Shown here piece by piece: positions 26,764-36,104 of a stretch of 64,000 nucleotides of DNA (positions within the stretch are counted from its first letter, which is position 1; each line of letters starts with the position of its first letter). The DNA lies in NCBI RefSeq assembly GCF_963973895.1, contig NZ_CAXBBF010000005.1; one strand, given 5' to 3'. This DNA is from Porticoccus sp950063125. Lineage in GTDB: Bacteria; Pseudomonadota; Gammaproteobacteria; Pseudomonadales; Porticoccaceae. The position numbers and the translations under genes are program-made. Below the pieces are notes generated by a model. That model saw only the letters and a list, made by a program, of their open reading frames with translations. It did not search any database and had not been told where the DNA came from.

Positions 26764-28662
26764 TTAACCCTTCATTTCTTCCAGCTCCACCCAGCGCTCT
26801 GCCGCCGTATCCAGCGTCTGTTGTTTTTCTGCCAGTTTGTCCAGCACCGGTTGGGTTTCGGTGAAAGGGCGGTTGAAAAAGTCCGGGTCAGCTGTCTGCT
26901 CCTCCAGCAGCGCAATGTCCTGCTCCAGCTGGTCGATCAGGCCCGGCAGGCTGTCCAGCTCCCGCTGGAACTTGTAGCTCAGTTTGACAGCGGGTTTTTT
27001 CGCCGCAGTGGTTGAGGTGGTCTCGTGATCCACAAGGTGGCCGGAGGGGTGATCCAGCGTATCAGCGATTTTGAGGTGTTTGCCCCGTTTGACCCAATCG
27101 CTGTAACCGCCGATGTACTCTTCAATTTTGCCGTCTTCCTCGAACACCAGCACGCTGGTGACCACGTTATCGAGGAACTCACGGTCGTGGCTGACGATGA
27201 TCAGGGTGCCCTGGTATTCCACCAGTTGCTCCTCTAGAACTTCGAGCATTTCCACATCGAGATCGTTGGTGGGTTCGTCGAGCACCAGCAGGTTGGTGGG
27301 GCGGGTAAACAGCTTGGCCAGCAGCACCCGGTTGCACTCGCCGCCGGACAGGGCGCTGACCGGGGTCATGGCGCGTTTGGGCGAGAACAAAAAGTTGCGC
27401 AGGTAGCCGATAATATGGCGTTCCTTGCCATTGATGCGAATGTACTCTTTGCCATCGCCAACATTCTCGGCAATGGTTTTGCTGGTATCCAGTTCCCGCC
27501 GGATCTGGTCGAAATAACCGATTTCAATATTGGTGCCCAGTTTGACCGAGCCTTCATCGGGTTCTATCTGGCCGAGCAGGATTTTCAGCAGGGTGGACTT
27601 GCCGACACCATTGTTGCCGATCAAACCGATACGGTCACCGCGCATGATCTTGATCTTGAAGTTGTTGATCAGTTGTTCATTGCCATAGCCGTGGTACACG
27701 CTGCGCGCTTCGATCACTTTGCGCCCGGAGTTCTCGGCGGTTTCAACAGTGATTTTGGCCTTGCCCTGCACATTGACGCGCTGTGCCCGGTTCTGGCGCA
27801 TGGCTTGCAGGGAGCGCACACGGCCTTCGTTGCGCGTACGGCGGGCTTTGACGCCCTGGCGGATCCAGGTTTCCTCTTCAGCCAGTTTCTTGTCAAACAG
27901 GGCATTGCGGCTTTCTTCTTCTTCGAGGGCCTGCTCCTTGAGGGTCAGGTAATTCTGGTAGTTGCCGGGCCAGCTGACCAGATGGCCCCGGTCGATCTCG
28001 ACGATTCGTGTGGCCAGCCGTTGTAAAAAATTGCGATCGTGGGTAATGAAGATGACGGAGCCCTGAAAGCTGCGAACACGGTGTTCCAGCCATTCAATCG
28101 TGCTGATGTCCAGGTGGTTGGTGGGCTCATCGAGCAACAGCAGGTCAGGATTGGATACCAGCGCTTTACCCAATGCCACCCGCCTGCGCCAGCCGCCGGA
28201 TAATTCCGCCAGGGTTTTGTGGGCGGGCAACTCCAGTTGACTGATGATGGTCTCCACCTGTTTGTCCACCTGCCAGCCACCGCCGGCATCAATCTCGGCC
28301 TGCAAGTCTTCCATTGCCTGCATTCCCTGTTTGTCAGGACTCTGTTGGGATTGGTGACAAAACCGGTCGATGAGCGATTGTTGGTCGGCCAGACCCTCCC
28401 GCACAACATCTGCGACATTGCGTTCCAAGTCCCCGGGTAGGGCTTGCTCCAATTGGCTGATACGCAGGTGGCGACGGAAGTGGATTTCGCCGTGGTCGGG
28501 CTTGATCTGTCCGGTGAGGATTTTTAGCAGAGTGGATTTTCCCGCACCATTGCGACCGATCAGACAAATCCGTTCACCGGATTCCACCGTAAGCTGGGCA
28601 TTGATCAGCAGTGGTACATCGCCAAATTCAATGGAAATATCGTCGATCCGGATCAGAGTCAT
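26764..28662 (-). CDS. uup: ABC-F family ATPase Uup
   Basis: This 632-residue cytosolic protein has two ABC ATPase domains in tandem and no membrane part. Domain 1 shows GRNGAGKST, LSGGWRRRVALGKAL and DEPTNHLD. Domain 2 shows GNNGVGKST, LSGGECNRVLLAKLF and DEPTNDLD. A charged inter-domain linker and a C-terminal coiled coil (about residues 560-632, rich in E, Q and L) match Uup, which acts on ribosomes or DNA and limits transposon excision in E. coli. The length is close to E. coli Uup. I start at ATG 28662; an upstream in-frame start at 28788 would overlap tesA and adds 42 unrelated residues. Confidence 0.88.
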   Translation of the reverse strand: MTLIRIDDISIEFGDVPLLINAQLTVESGERICLIGRNGAGKSTLLKILTGQIKPDHGEIHFRRHLRISQLEQALPGDLERNVADVVREGLADQQSLIDRFCHQSQQSPDKQGMQAMEDLQAEIDAGGGWQVDKQVETIISQLELPAHKTLAELSGGWRRRVALGKALVSNPDLLLLDEPTNHLDISTIEWLEHRVRSFQGSVIFITHDRNFLQRLATRIVEIDRGHLVSWPGNYQNYLTLKEQALEEEESRNALFDKKLAEEETWIRQGVKARRTRNEGRVRSLQAMRQNRAQRVNVQGKAKITVETAENSGRKVIEARSVYHGYGNEQLINNFKIKIMRGDRIGLIGNNGVGKSTLLKILLGQIEPDEGSVKLGTNIEIGYFDQIRRELDTSKTIAENVGDGKEYIRINGKERHIIGYLRNFLFSPKRAMTPVSALSGGECNRVLLAKLFTRPTNLLVLDEPTNDLDVEMLEVLEEQLVEYQGTLIIVSHDREFLDNVVTSVLVFEEDGKIEEYIGGYSDWVKRGKHLKIADTLDHPSGHLVDHETTSTTAAKKPAVKLSYKFQRELDSLPGLIDQLEQDIALLEEQTADPDFFNRPFTETQPVLDKLAEKQQTLDTAAERWVELEEMKG

Positions 28663-28732
28663 GGAACAGCTTGCCTGTGGTTTGGGGAGGTGGATTCTAA
28701 CAGAGTTGAGGTGCTGGGATATGGGCGCGAGG

Positions 28733-29347
28733 TCAATGGTCGCAGGGTGCCTCGCCGTTGAGTAGTGGCAGCAATAACTGCATGGCACGTTCGGTGATCA
28801 GCGGTTGTGCCGTTTCAGTCGGATGAATGCCATCCTCCTGAATCAGGGCCTGATCTGTGGCGATATCTTCGAACATGAAAGCAATCAGGGGTACGTTTTC
28901 CTGGTCAGCGAGTTTTGGAAAAATGTTGGCGAACTGATCGCTGTAGCGCTTGCCATAATTGGGGGGAATTTGCATGCCAAACAGAATGGGCTGAATATTA
29001 TTGGCGCGACTGAGGTCGATCATGGCTCGCAGGTTCTGCTCCATACGGGGAATCGGGTAACCCCGCAGTCCATCGTTACCGCCCAGTTCGATCAGCACAA
29101 AATCCGGCTGGTGTTCGTCAATCAGGGCGTCCAGTCGGGACAGGCCGCCACCGGTGGTGTCGCCGCTGATGCTGGCGTTGATGACCTGGTGTTCTTCGCC
29201 CAGTTGATCTCGCATCAGTTCCACCCAGCCCTTGCCGGCATCAATACCATAACCGGCACTGATGCTGTCACCCAGAACCAACAGGGTGGCGCTGTGGGCG
29301 GGAAGCAGAACAAGTGATAATAGCAGGGCAATACAACAGCGGATCAT
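28733..29347 (-). CDS. tesA: Periplasmic arylesterase/lysophospholipase TesA
   Basis: This 204-residue SGNH hydrolase has a signal peptide (residues 1-20, ending SAT). The catalytic blocks are GDSIS with S28, the oxyanion residues G65-D63 region (SGDTTGGG) and N91 in LGGNDGLRG, and the D172/H175 pair in EDGIHPT. This matches the multifunctional thioesterase I/protease I/lysophospholipase L1. It is divergent from the ABC transporter genes at 29417, the same neighbourhood found in E. coli, where tesA is divergent from ybbA. Confidence 0.92.
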   Translation of the reverse strand: MIRCCIALLLSLVLLPAHSATLLVLGDSISAGYGIDAGKGWVELMRDQLGEEHQVINASISGDTTGGGLSRLDALIDEHQPDFVLIELGGNDGLRGYPIPRMEQNLRAMIDLSRANNIQPILFGMQIPPNYGKRYSDQFANIFPKLADQENVPLIAFMFEDIATDQALIQEDGIHPTETAQPLITERAMQLLLPLLNGEAPCDH

Positions 29348-29416
29348 GGCAACAAGTTTGAGGGTGGCAGATAACTGTTACAGTGTATGGCGTTTGTCGG
29401 CAAATGGAAGTAATCA

Positions 29417-30106
29417 ATGATTGAAGCGAATCATCTTACCAAGGAAGTGAACACTTCCGAGGGTGTCCTGCGAATTCTGGACGATATTAACCTGACCGTT
29501 GCTGAAGGAGAGGCACTGGCGATTGTCGGGCCTTCCGGATCGGGCAAGTCGACCCTGCTGGGGATATTGGCGGGTCTGGATACACCCAGCACCGGGTTGG
29601 TAAGGGTGAACGGGGAAGATATCACGGCCATGACCGAAGAGGGGCGGGCTGCCATGCGTGCCCGCTATGTGGGGTTTGTCTTTCAATCATTTCATTTGCT
29701 GCCCAGTCTGACGGCACTGGAAAACGTCTCGTTACCATTGGAGTTGCGGGGTGATAGCAGTGCCACCGAAATTGCCCGCAGTTACTTGGACCGTGTCGGA
29801 TTAACCGCCAGACTCAGTCATTATCCCCGCCAGTTGTCCGGTGGTGAACAGCAGCGTGTTGCGCTAGCGCGCGCCTTTGCCAGTCGGCCCAGAATTCTGT
29901 TTGCCGACGAGCCCACCGGTAACCTCGATACGGTTACCGGCAAGACCATCAATGATTTGTTGTTTCAGCTGAACCGTGAAGAGGGTACGACACTGGTGCT
30001 GGTGACCCATGAGGCGACGCTGGCCAGCCGCTGTCACCGGCGTGTGACGTTGGAGGGAGGCCAATTGGTGGAGAATGACGCGGCGCTGTCGGGTACGCCG
30101 GGATGA
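29417..30106 (+). CDS. ybbA: ABC transporter ATP-binding protein YbbA
   Basis: This 229-residue ATPase has Walker A GPSGSGKSTLL near residue 37, the signature LSGGEQQRVALARA near 140, and Walker B ILFADEPTGNLD near 159. It belongs to the LolD/MacB-like branch of ATPases that power FtsX-type permeases. The ATG lies 69 bp from the divergent tesA start. Its stop overlaps the start of the permease gene by four bases, so the two are coupled. The substrate is unknown; this family member has been linked to envelope lipid or toxin export. Confidence 0.9.
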   Translation: MIEANHLTKEVNTSEGVLRILDDINLTVAEGEALAIVGPSGSGKSTLLGILAGLDTPSTGLVRVNGEDITAMTEEGRAAMRARYVGFVFQSFHLLPSLTALENVSLPLELRGDSSATEIARSYLDRVGLTARLSHYPRQLSGGEQQRVALARAFASRPRILFADEPTGNLDTVTGKTINDLLFQLNREEGTTLVLVTHEATLASRCHRRVTLEGGQLVENDAALSGTPG

Positions 30107-32610
30107 TGGCCGGGAAGCTGTTGTGGCGAAGTTGGCGCGGTGGTCAGTTGGCCCTGATTTTCTGGTCGCTGGTCATGGCGGTGGTTGTCGTGACTGCGGT
30201 TGCCCTGCTGGCAGACAGGGTAGAAAAGGCGTTGGTTAAAGAGTCCAGCCACCTGCTGGCCGCGGATGCCCAGGTTCGCACTAGCCGTGCTATCCCGGAC
30301 GACTGGCTGCTGCGCGCGGATGATGAGGGTCTGAATACCGTGCAGATGGCACTGTTTGCCTCTATGGTCTACAGCGGGGATAACAACCACCTGGCAGCGG
30401 TGAAAGCCGTGCAGCCCGACTACCCCCTGCGCGGCCTGTTGACGCTGGCCGAGCGCCCTTTTGTAACGACCCCCGAGTTTTTTGAGTCGGTAAACCACGG
30501 CCCGCCTGCAGGTGAGGTCTGGGTGGACAGCCGGCTTCTGCCCATTCTGAAAATGGAGCTTGGCGAATCGCTGGACGTGGGGGAAGTCGCCCTGCGTGTC
30601 TCCAAAATAATTGTCGAAGAACCGGATCGTGGCGGCTCTTTCTCCCTGTTTGGTGCCCGGGTATTGATGAACTGGCAGGATCTGGCGGCATCCGGCGTGG
30701 TCCAGCCCGGCAGCCGGATCGACTACCGGCTGTTGCTGGCGGGTGAAGATACCAATCTGGCCAACTATCTCGCCTGGCTCGAGCCGCAACTGAACAGCCA
30801 TGACCGGCTTCTGTCGCCGGATGAAGCGCAGGCGGGTATTGCCGATACGCTGGTTCAGGGGCGGCGGTTTCTGATTCTGGCCGGCAGTCTGGGTGTTGTC
30901 CTGGCCGGTATTGCCCTGGCCCTGGCCAGCCGCCATTACGCTGCCGGGCAGACGGCGGCTGTCGCATTGTTAAAAAGCTGGGGTGTGTCCGCCCGACGTG
31001 TGCGATCACTTTACTGGCAGCAAACCTTCTGGTTGGCGCTGGCGGGCTCGCTGTTGGGGCTGGCGATAGGCTGGCTGGTTCACGAATCACTGGTCTTTCT
31101 GGTGCGCGAATTGCTGCCGGTCAATCTGCCCCAGGCTGGTTGGCGACCCTGGCTGGTGGGTTTGGCCACAGGCATGCTTTGTCTGGTGGGTTTTGCCCTG
31201 CCGGCTCTCTGGCACCTGCCGTCCCTGTCACCGCTGGCGGTGTTGCGACGGGATGTTCCCGTTCACCCGGTAAGCGCGATAAAACGACTGATGATTGGTC
31301 TGCTGGTCATCCTGCTGATGTTGCTCTGGTACAGCCAGAGTGTAGCTCTGACGCTGGCGATTCTGGCGGGATTGGCAGTGACGGCGCTGGCGGTGATGGG
31401 CCCCGGCTGGCTGTTGTTGAGTCTGGCCCGGCGACTGGGTAACCGGGCCGGCAGCGTATGGCGGCTGGCCCTGGCCAATCTGTGGCGTCGGCGTGGACAA
31501 ACATTGGTGTTGTTGACCGGCTTTGCCGCTGCCATGGCGATTCTGATGACGCTGGTGATGGTGCGTACCACCCTCATGGAGCAGTGGCGCTGGCAACTGG
31601 CCGAAGATGCACCCAATCATTTTCTGGTCAATGTGGCTCCCCACGAACTGGATGGCGTAGAGCGCCTGTTGGCAGATAACCAGCTCAGTTCGGTGGGCTG
31701 GTATGCCATGGTTCGCGGGCGGATAACGCTGATCGATGGTCAGCCGCCCTCCGACGAGCTGGTGGAACAGAATAATGCCTTGCGCCGCGAACTGAATCTG
31801 AGTTGGAGCGATCAGTTGCCCGAGGGCAACAGGGTGGAAGAAGGGCAGTGGTGGGAAGGGCTGACCAACTTCGCTGAACGGCATGGCGAGAATGTGGCAC
31901 CGGTATCGATTGAAGAGGATCTGGCCAGTGAAATCGGGGTGACACTGGGCAGCCGTCTAACCTTCAGTGTGGGCGGGCTTACCTTCGATGGAGTGATTAC
32001 CAGTATCCGCAGCCTCAACTGGGACACCATGACCCCCAATTTTTACGTGCTGTTTCCCGATGGGTATCTGGAAAAGTATCCGCGAATTTTCATGACCAGC
32101 CTGTACCTGCCGCCGGAACAGAAACCGTTCGTCAATACACTGCTCAGTCAATATCCCACAGTACTGGTGATTGAACTGGATATGGTGATTGAACGGATTC
32201 GCTCCATGGTGACCCAGGTGACCCATGGGCTGGAGTTGATGACGCTGCTGATTCTTGGCTGTGGAGTGCTCGTCATGCTGGCCGCAGTGAAACTGTCGAT
32301 GGCCGAACGGCTGCAGGAAAGTGCCATTCTGCGAACACTGGGCAGCACGGCCCGTCGCATATTGACAGTACAGTCGGTGGAGTTCGGTGCACTGGGTGCT
32401 TTGTCCGGGTTGCTGGCTGCTGTCGGTGCAGAGCTGGCATTGTTCCTGTTGCAGCGGCGTATGTTCGAGGCGCCCTTCGGGCTCCATGTCGAACTGTGGC
32501 TGTGGGGCCCCCTGATAGGAGCCCTGCTGATTGGTGTGCTCGGTGTGCTCTATACGCGCAAGGCAGTGAGCCGGCCGCCGTTGCAGGTACTGGGTAATCT
32601 CGATATCTGA
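30103..32610 (+). CDS. ybbP: FtsX-family ABC permease YbbP
   Basis: This 835-residue membrane protein has the layout of large FtsX-type permeases: one N-terminal helix (LALIFWSLVMAVVVVTAVALL), a periplasmic domain of about 220 residues, a block of helices around residues 245-450, a second periplasmic domain, and three helices at the C-terminus. It pairs with the ATPase encoded immediately upstream. The paired gene order and proximity to tesA match the E. coli ybbAP locus. It probably extracts or moves an envelope lipid or lipoprotein, but the substrate is inferred only from the family. Confidence 0.88.
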   Translation: MMAGKLLWRSWRGGQLALIFWSLVMAVVVVTAVALLADRVEKALVKESSHLLAADAQVRTSRAIPDDWLLRADDEGLNTVQMALFASMVYSGDNNHLAAVKAVQPDYPLRGLLTLAERPFVTTPEFFESVNHGPPAGEVWVDSRLLPILKMELGESLDVGEVALRVSKIIVEEPDRGGSFSLFGARVLMNWQDLAASGVVQPGSRIDYRLLLAGEDTNLANYLAWLEPQLNSHDRLLSPDEAQAGIADTLVQGRRFLILAGSLGVVLAGIALALASRHYAAGQTAAVALLKSWGVSARRVRSLYWQQTFWLALAGSLLGLAIGWLVHESLVFLVRELLPVNLPQAGWRPWLVGLATGMLCLVGFALPALWHLPSLSPLAVLRRDVPVHPVSAIKRLMIGLLVILLMLLWYSQSVALTLAILAGLAVTALAVMGPGWLLLSLARRLGNRAGSVWRLALANLWRRRGQTLVLLTGFAAAMAILMTLVMVRTTLMEQWRWQLAEDAPNHFLVNVAPHELDGVERLLADNQLSSVGWYAMVRGRITLIDGQPPSDELVEQNNALRRELNLSWSDQLPEGNRVEEGQWWEGLTNFAERHGENVAPVSIEEDLASEIGVTLGSRLTFSVGGLTFDGVITSIRSLNWDTMTPNFYVLFPDGYLEKYPRIFMTSLYLPPEQKPFVNTLLSQYPTVLVIELDMVIERIRSMVTQVTHGLELMTLLILGCGVLVMLAAVKLSMAERLQESAILRTLGSTARRILTVQSVEFGALGALSGLLAAVGAELALFLLQRRMFEAPFGLHVELWLWGPLIGALLIGVLGVLYTRKAVSRPPLQVLGNLDI

Positions 32611-32615
32611 AGCCG

Positions 32616-33026
32616 TTAAAACAGCATTTTGGCACCGAGGTAGCTTTCATGCTCTCCTGCCTGTGTCGCCTGCTGTCTGTGCAGTGACGGGTCTTCCCCG
32701 TACTGGATGAACAGCACAGGCAGGGGTTCCCTCTCGTCGCTGGGGGTAGCCCAAAGGGATGCGACTTCCCACAGGATTGACCATTGCACGGCGAAGAATA
32801 AATCCTCTGCAATAGCTCTATGATCGGGCGCATGATGGTTGCCTTCATCACGGCTTAGCTGGATTTTCCAGTTGTCATGCACTTCGCGCTGGATAGGTGG
32901 CAGTGCACCAATGTGCTGCCAGCCGTGAGTGTCCGACAATGCGGGCAATGCGATAAATCCGGTTAGTACAACAAGTGTCAGAGTCGGGAGTTTCAAGGAG
33001 CGCCTCCATTTTATTGTTATGGGCAT
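32616..33026 (-). CDS. Uncharacterised exported protein
   Basis: I do not recognise this 136-residue protein. A signal peptide is clear (LPTLTLVVLTGFIALPALSD, cleavage near residue 32). The mature part is rich in W, H and E, and the protein ends in SYLGAKMLF, with a terminal phenylalanine as in many outer-membrane barrel strands. The ATG at 33026 is given here. An in-frame TTG at 32996 is preceded by a strong GGAGG six bases upstream and would give a more typical signal peptide starting MKLPTLTL, so it may be the real start. It converges with ybbP, only five bases between stop codons. Confidence 0.6.
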   Translation of the reverse strand: MPITIKWRRSLKLPTLTLVVLTGFIALPALSDTHGWQHIGALPPIQREVHDNWKIQLSRDEGNHHAPDHRAIAEDLFFAVQWSILWEVASLWATPSDEREPLPVLFIQYGEDPSLHRQQATQAGEHESYLGAKMLF

Positions 33027-33248
33027 TTTTATAAGTAACCTATTGATATAAGCAACCCCGGAGAGTTGCCTGCCGCCATCCAGTCAGTAACAAAATTGTC
33101 ATCATGGGAGTTTTGTACGCAGGCAAGTCGATTATGGATCGCCTCTGTTATGCAGCCAGATAAGGCAAACGGACGCATCTCTGGAGAACAGGGCAGGAAT
33201 CCGTTAGAATCCGGCCTCGTTTTTTTCTCACACTCTTGGCCATTATTC

Positions 33249-34344
33249 ATGGAAATCAGTCCACTTCGTCACGCCCTCGAGGATCTTCAGGTACGCACAG
33301 ACGTGCTTAGGGGGTATCTTTGACTTTGCCAACAAGAAAGATCGCCTGACCGAGGTCGAGCTGGAGCTTGGCGCTGCCGATGTATGGAATGATCCCGAAC
33401 GGGCCCAACAACTGGGGCGCGAGCGCTCGTCACTGGAAATTATTGTGACAACCATCGAAGCACTGGACAGCGGAATTGCCGATGCCAAAGACCTGCTCGA
33501 TATGGCGGTGGAAGAGGACGATGCCGGCGCTGTAGCGGATATTGAATCCGAAGTGGCGCAGCTCACCGCGCAACTGGAAAAACTGGAATTTCGCCGGATG
33601 TTTTCGGGTGAAATGGACCCCAATAATGCCTTTCTGGATATTCAGGCCGGTTCCGGCGGAACCGAAGCCCAGGATTGGGCGGAAATGCTGTTGCGTATGT
33701 ATTTGCGCTGGGGCGATGAAAAGGGCTTTAAAACCACCCTCGAAGAGTGTTCTGCCGGGGACGTGGCCGGTATCAAGAGTGCAACGATTCTTTTTGAAGG
33801 TGAATATGCTTTCGGTTGGCTTCGCACCGAGACCGGCGTGCATAGGTTGGTGCGAAAGTCACCGTTTGATTCCGGCAATCGCCGCCATACCTCGTTCAGC
33901 TCGGTGTTTGTTTCTCCAGAAATCGACGACGATGTGGAAATTGATATCAATCCTGCCGACGTCCGTACGGATACCTATCGGGCCAGCGGAGCCGGTGGTC
34001 AGCACATCAACAAGACCGATTCGGCGGTGCGCCTGACCCATGAACCAACCGGTGTAGTGGTGTCCTGTCAAAGCGAGCGATCCCAGCACCAGAACCGGGA
34101 CAAGTGCTGGAAAATGTTGCGTGCCAGGTTGTATGAGCGGGAAATGCTGAAACGCAGCGAAGCCGCTCAGGCCCTGGAGGACAGCAAGTCGGATATCGGC
34201 TGGGGCAGCCAGATTCGCTCCTATGTTCTCGATGACCAGCGCATCAAGGATTTGCGCACTAACGTCCAGACCAGTAATTGCCAGGCCGTGCTGGATGGTG
34301 ACCTGGATCGCTTCATTGAAGCCTCACTCAAAGCCGGTCTGTGA
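33249..34344 (+). CDS. prfB: Peptide chain release factor 2 (programmed frameshift)
   Basis: RF2 reads UGA and UAA stop codons. The gene is in two frames: codons 1-24 run from 33249 to 33320, then an in-frame TGA at 33321-33323. A +1 shift past T33321 continues through 34344, giving 364 residues in total, close to the E. coli length. The second part contains the GGQ motif in SGAGGQHINKTDSAVR and the SPF stop-recognition motif in RKSPFDSGNRR. The interruption is the conserved autoregulatory frameshift and not a mutation. lysS follows 45 bp downstream, as in E. coli. Confidence 0.95.
33309..33324 (+). promoter_or_regulatory. RF2 +1 programmed frameshift site
   Basis: The sequence AGG GGG TAT CTT TGA C contains the internal Shine-Dalgarno-like AGGGGG, the slippery CTT and the TGA stop. 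It is identical to the classical RF2 site. Low RF2 slows termination at this TGA and favours the shift, so the protein regulates its own synthesis. Confidence 0.95.
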
Positions 34345-34389
34345 TAACCGCACCTGTCCCGGTCCGGCCCAACCCATGTGGTAGATTTC

Positions 34390-35916
34390 ATGACTGATAC
34401 ACCAAAAAACACCACCGACCAAGCAGAAGAAAACAGGTTGATCACCGAGCGTCGCGCCAAGCTGGCCACTATTCGATCCGAGGCCGAGACTGCCGGTGGC
34501 AATCCGTTTCCCAATGATTTTCGTCCCGCAAATCAGGCGGCGTCGTTACAGGCCGACTATGGTGAAGAGTCCAAGGAAGCCCTAGAGTCCCGCCATTACC
34601 AGGTCAGTGTGGCCGGGCGCGTCATCCGCAATCGCGGTGCCTTTATGGTGCTGCAGGATGCCTCGGGGACCATTCAGCTTTACGTCACCAAGGAGGCACG
34701 CAGTTTTGCCAAGCGTCTTGATCTGGGCGATATCGTCGGAGTCGCCGGTGCACTGCACAAGTCGGGCAAGGGCGATCTTTACGTCAATATGGAGCAATTC
34801 CAGTTGCTGACGAAGGCGTTACGGCCGCTGCCTGACAAGTACCATGGTCTCGCCGACCAGGAGCTGCGCTATCGCCAGCGCTATGTGGATCTGATCGTCA
34901 ACCCGGAGATTCGCGAACTGTTCCGCATCCGCTCGAGTGTGATTGATTTTATTCGTCGCTATCTCAACAACCGGGCGTTTATGGAGGTGGAAACCCCCAT
35001 GCTGCAGGTGATTCCCGGCGGTGCTACGGCTAAGCCGTTTGTCACACACCACAATGCGCTCGACATCAATATGTATCTGCGGGTCGCCCCCGAATTATAT
35101 CTCAAGCGGCTGGTGGTCGGCGGTTTTGAGCGGGTTTATGAGATCAATCGCAACTTCCGTAACGAGGGGCTCTCGACCCGTCACAACCCCGAATTCACGA
35201 TGCTGGAATTCTATCAAGCCTATGCGGATTATCACGATCTCATGGATCTGACCGAAGATATGCTGCGCAGTCTGGCTGTCGAGGTGCTCGGTAGTACCGA
35301 AGTTGTCAGTACGGTTAAAAACGCCGAGGGCGAGGTGTTGCAGGAAACCCGTTACGACTTTGCCAGGCCTTTCCGTCGCCTGTCGGTGTTCGATGCCATT
35401 CTCCACTTCAATCCGGATGTCAGTGCAGCGGCACTCTCCGACCCGGAAGGCGCCAGGGAACTCGCTGAGCATCTCGATATTCCCCTCAAGGACAATTGGG
35501 GGCTGGGCAAGGTGCAGATTGAGATTTTCGAGAAGACTGTCGAACATCGTCTCGATCAGCCGACCTTTATCACCGAGTATCCCACTGAGGTGTCGCCACT
35601 CGCCCGTCGCAGTGACCGGAACCCCTTTGTCACCGAGCGTTTTGAGTTTTTCGTCGGAGGTCGTGAGATCGCCAACGGCTTTTCCGAGCTGAACGATGCA
35701 GAGGACCAGGCGGCGCGTTTTCGTGCCCAAGTGGCAGAAAAAGAGGCTGGGGATGACGAGGCAATGCATTATGATGCGGATTATATTCGTGCACTTGAGT
35801 ACGGCCTGCCGCCCACTGCCGGTGAGGGGATAGGTATCGATCGTCTGGTGATGCTGCTCACGGACTCGCCATCTATCAGGGATGTGTTACTGTTCCCACA
35901 TATGCGCCCTGAGTAG
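34390..35916 (+). CDS. lysS: Lysyl-tRNA synthetase
   Basis: This 508-residue class II synthetase charges tRNA-Lys. An OB-fold anticodon-binding domain occupies about residues 60-160 (VAGRVIRNRGAFMVLQDASG). The catalytic domain shows motif 2 FRNEGLSTRHNPEFTMLEFY and motif 3 GIGIDRLVMLLTDSPSIRDV near the C-terminus, which ends FPHMRPE. I chose ATG 34390; a GTG at 34378 would add four residues. The gene follows prfB on the same strand, an arrangement conserved in gammaproteobacteria. Confidence 0.94.
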   Translation: MTDTPKNTTDQAEENRLITERRAKLATIRSEAETAGGNPFPNDFRPANQAASLQADYGEESKEALESRHYQVSVAGRVIRNRGAFMVLQDASGTIQLYVTKEARSFAKRLDLGDIVGVAGALHKSGKGDLYVNMEQFQLLTKALRPLPDKYHGLADQELRYRQRYVDLIVNPEIRELFRIRSSVIDFIRRYLNNRAFMEVETPMLQVIPGGATAKPFVTHHNALDINMYLRVAPELYLKRLVVGGFERVYEINRNFRNEGLSTRHNPEFTMLEFYQAYADYHDLMDLTEDMLRSLAVEVLGSTEVVSTVKNAEGEVLQETRYDFARPFRRLSVFDAILHFNPDVSAAALSDPEGARELAEHLDIPLKDNWGLGKVQIEIFEKTVEHRLDQPTFITEYPTEVSPLARRSDRNPFVTERFEFFVGGREIANGFSELNDAEDQAARFRAQVAEKEAGDDEAMHYDADYIRALEYGLPPTAGEGIGIDRLVMLLTDSPSIRDVLLFPHMRPE

Positions 35917-36104
35917 TTTTCGGGTTCCTTGCGTTGCCCTTGCCAGTGTACGACCCCCACGAGACGTTGCCAGCGGGGCTGAGGGTGAATGACACTTTGA
36001 ATAAACCGCTATCTATCAATAGTCGGAAGTGTCTCGAGTACGATCAATAATACCGTGACATCCGTTTTTCAAAATGGGTGTATGTTCAAGGAGAGCAACG
36101 GGTC

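Noticed and set aside
33249..33323. Apparent premature stop and frame break in prfB
   Set aside because: It is the conserved RF2 programmed +1 frameshift (AGGGGG, CTT, TGA) and not a mutation or sequencing error.
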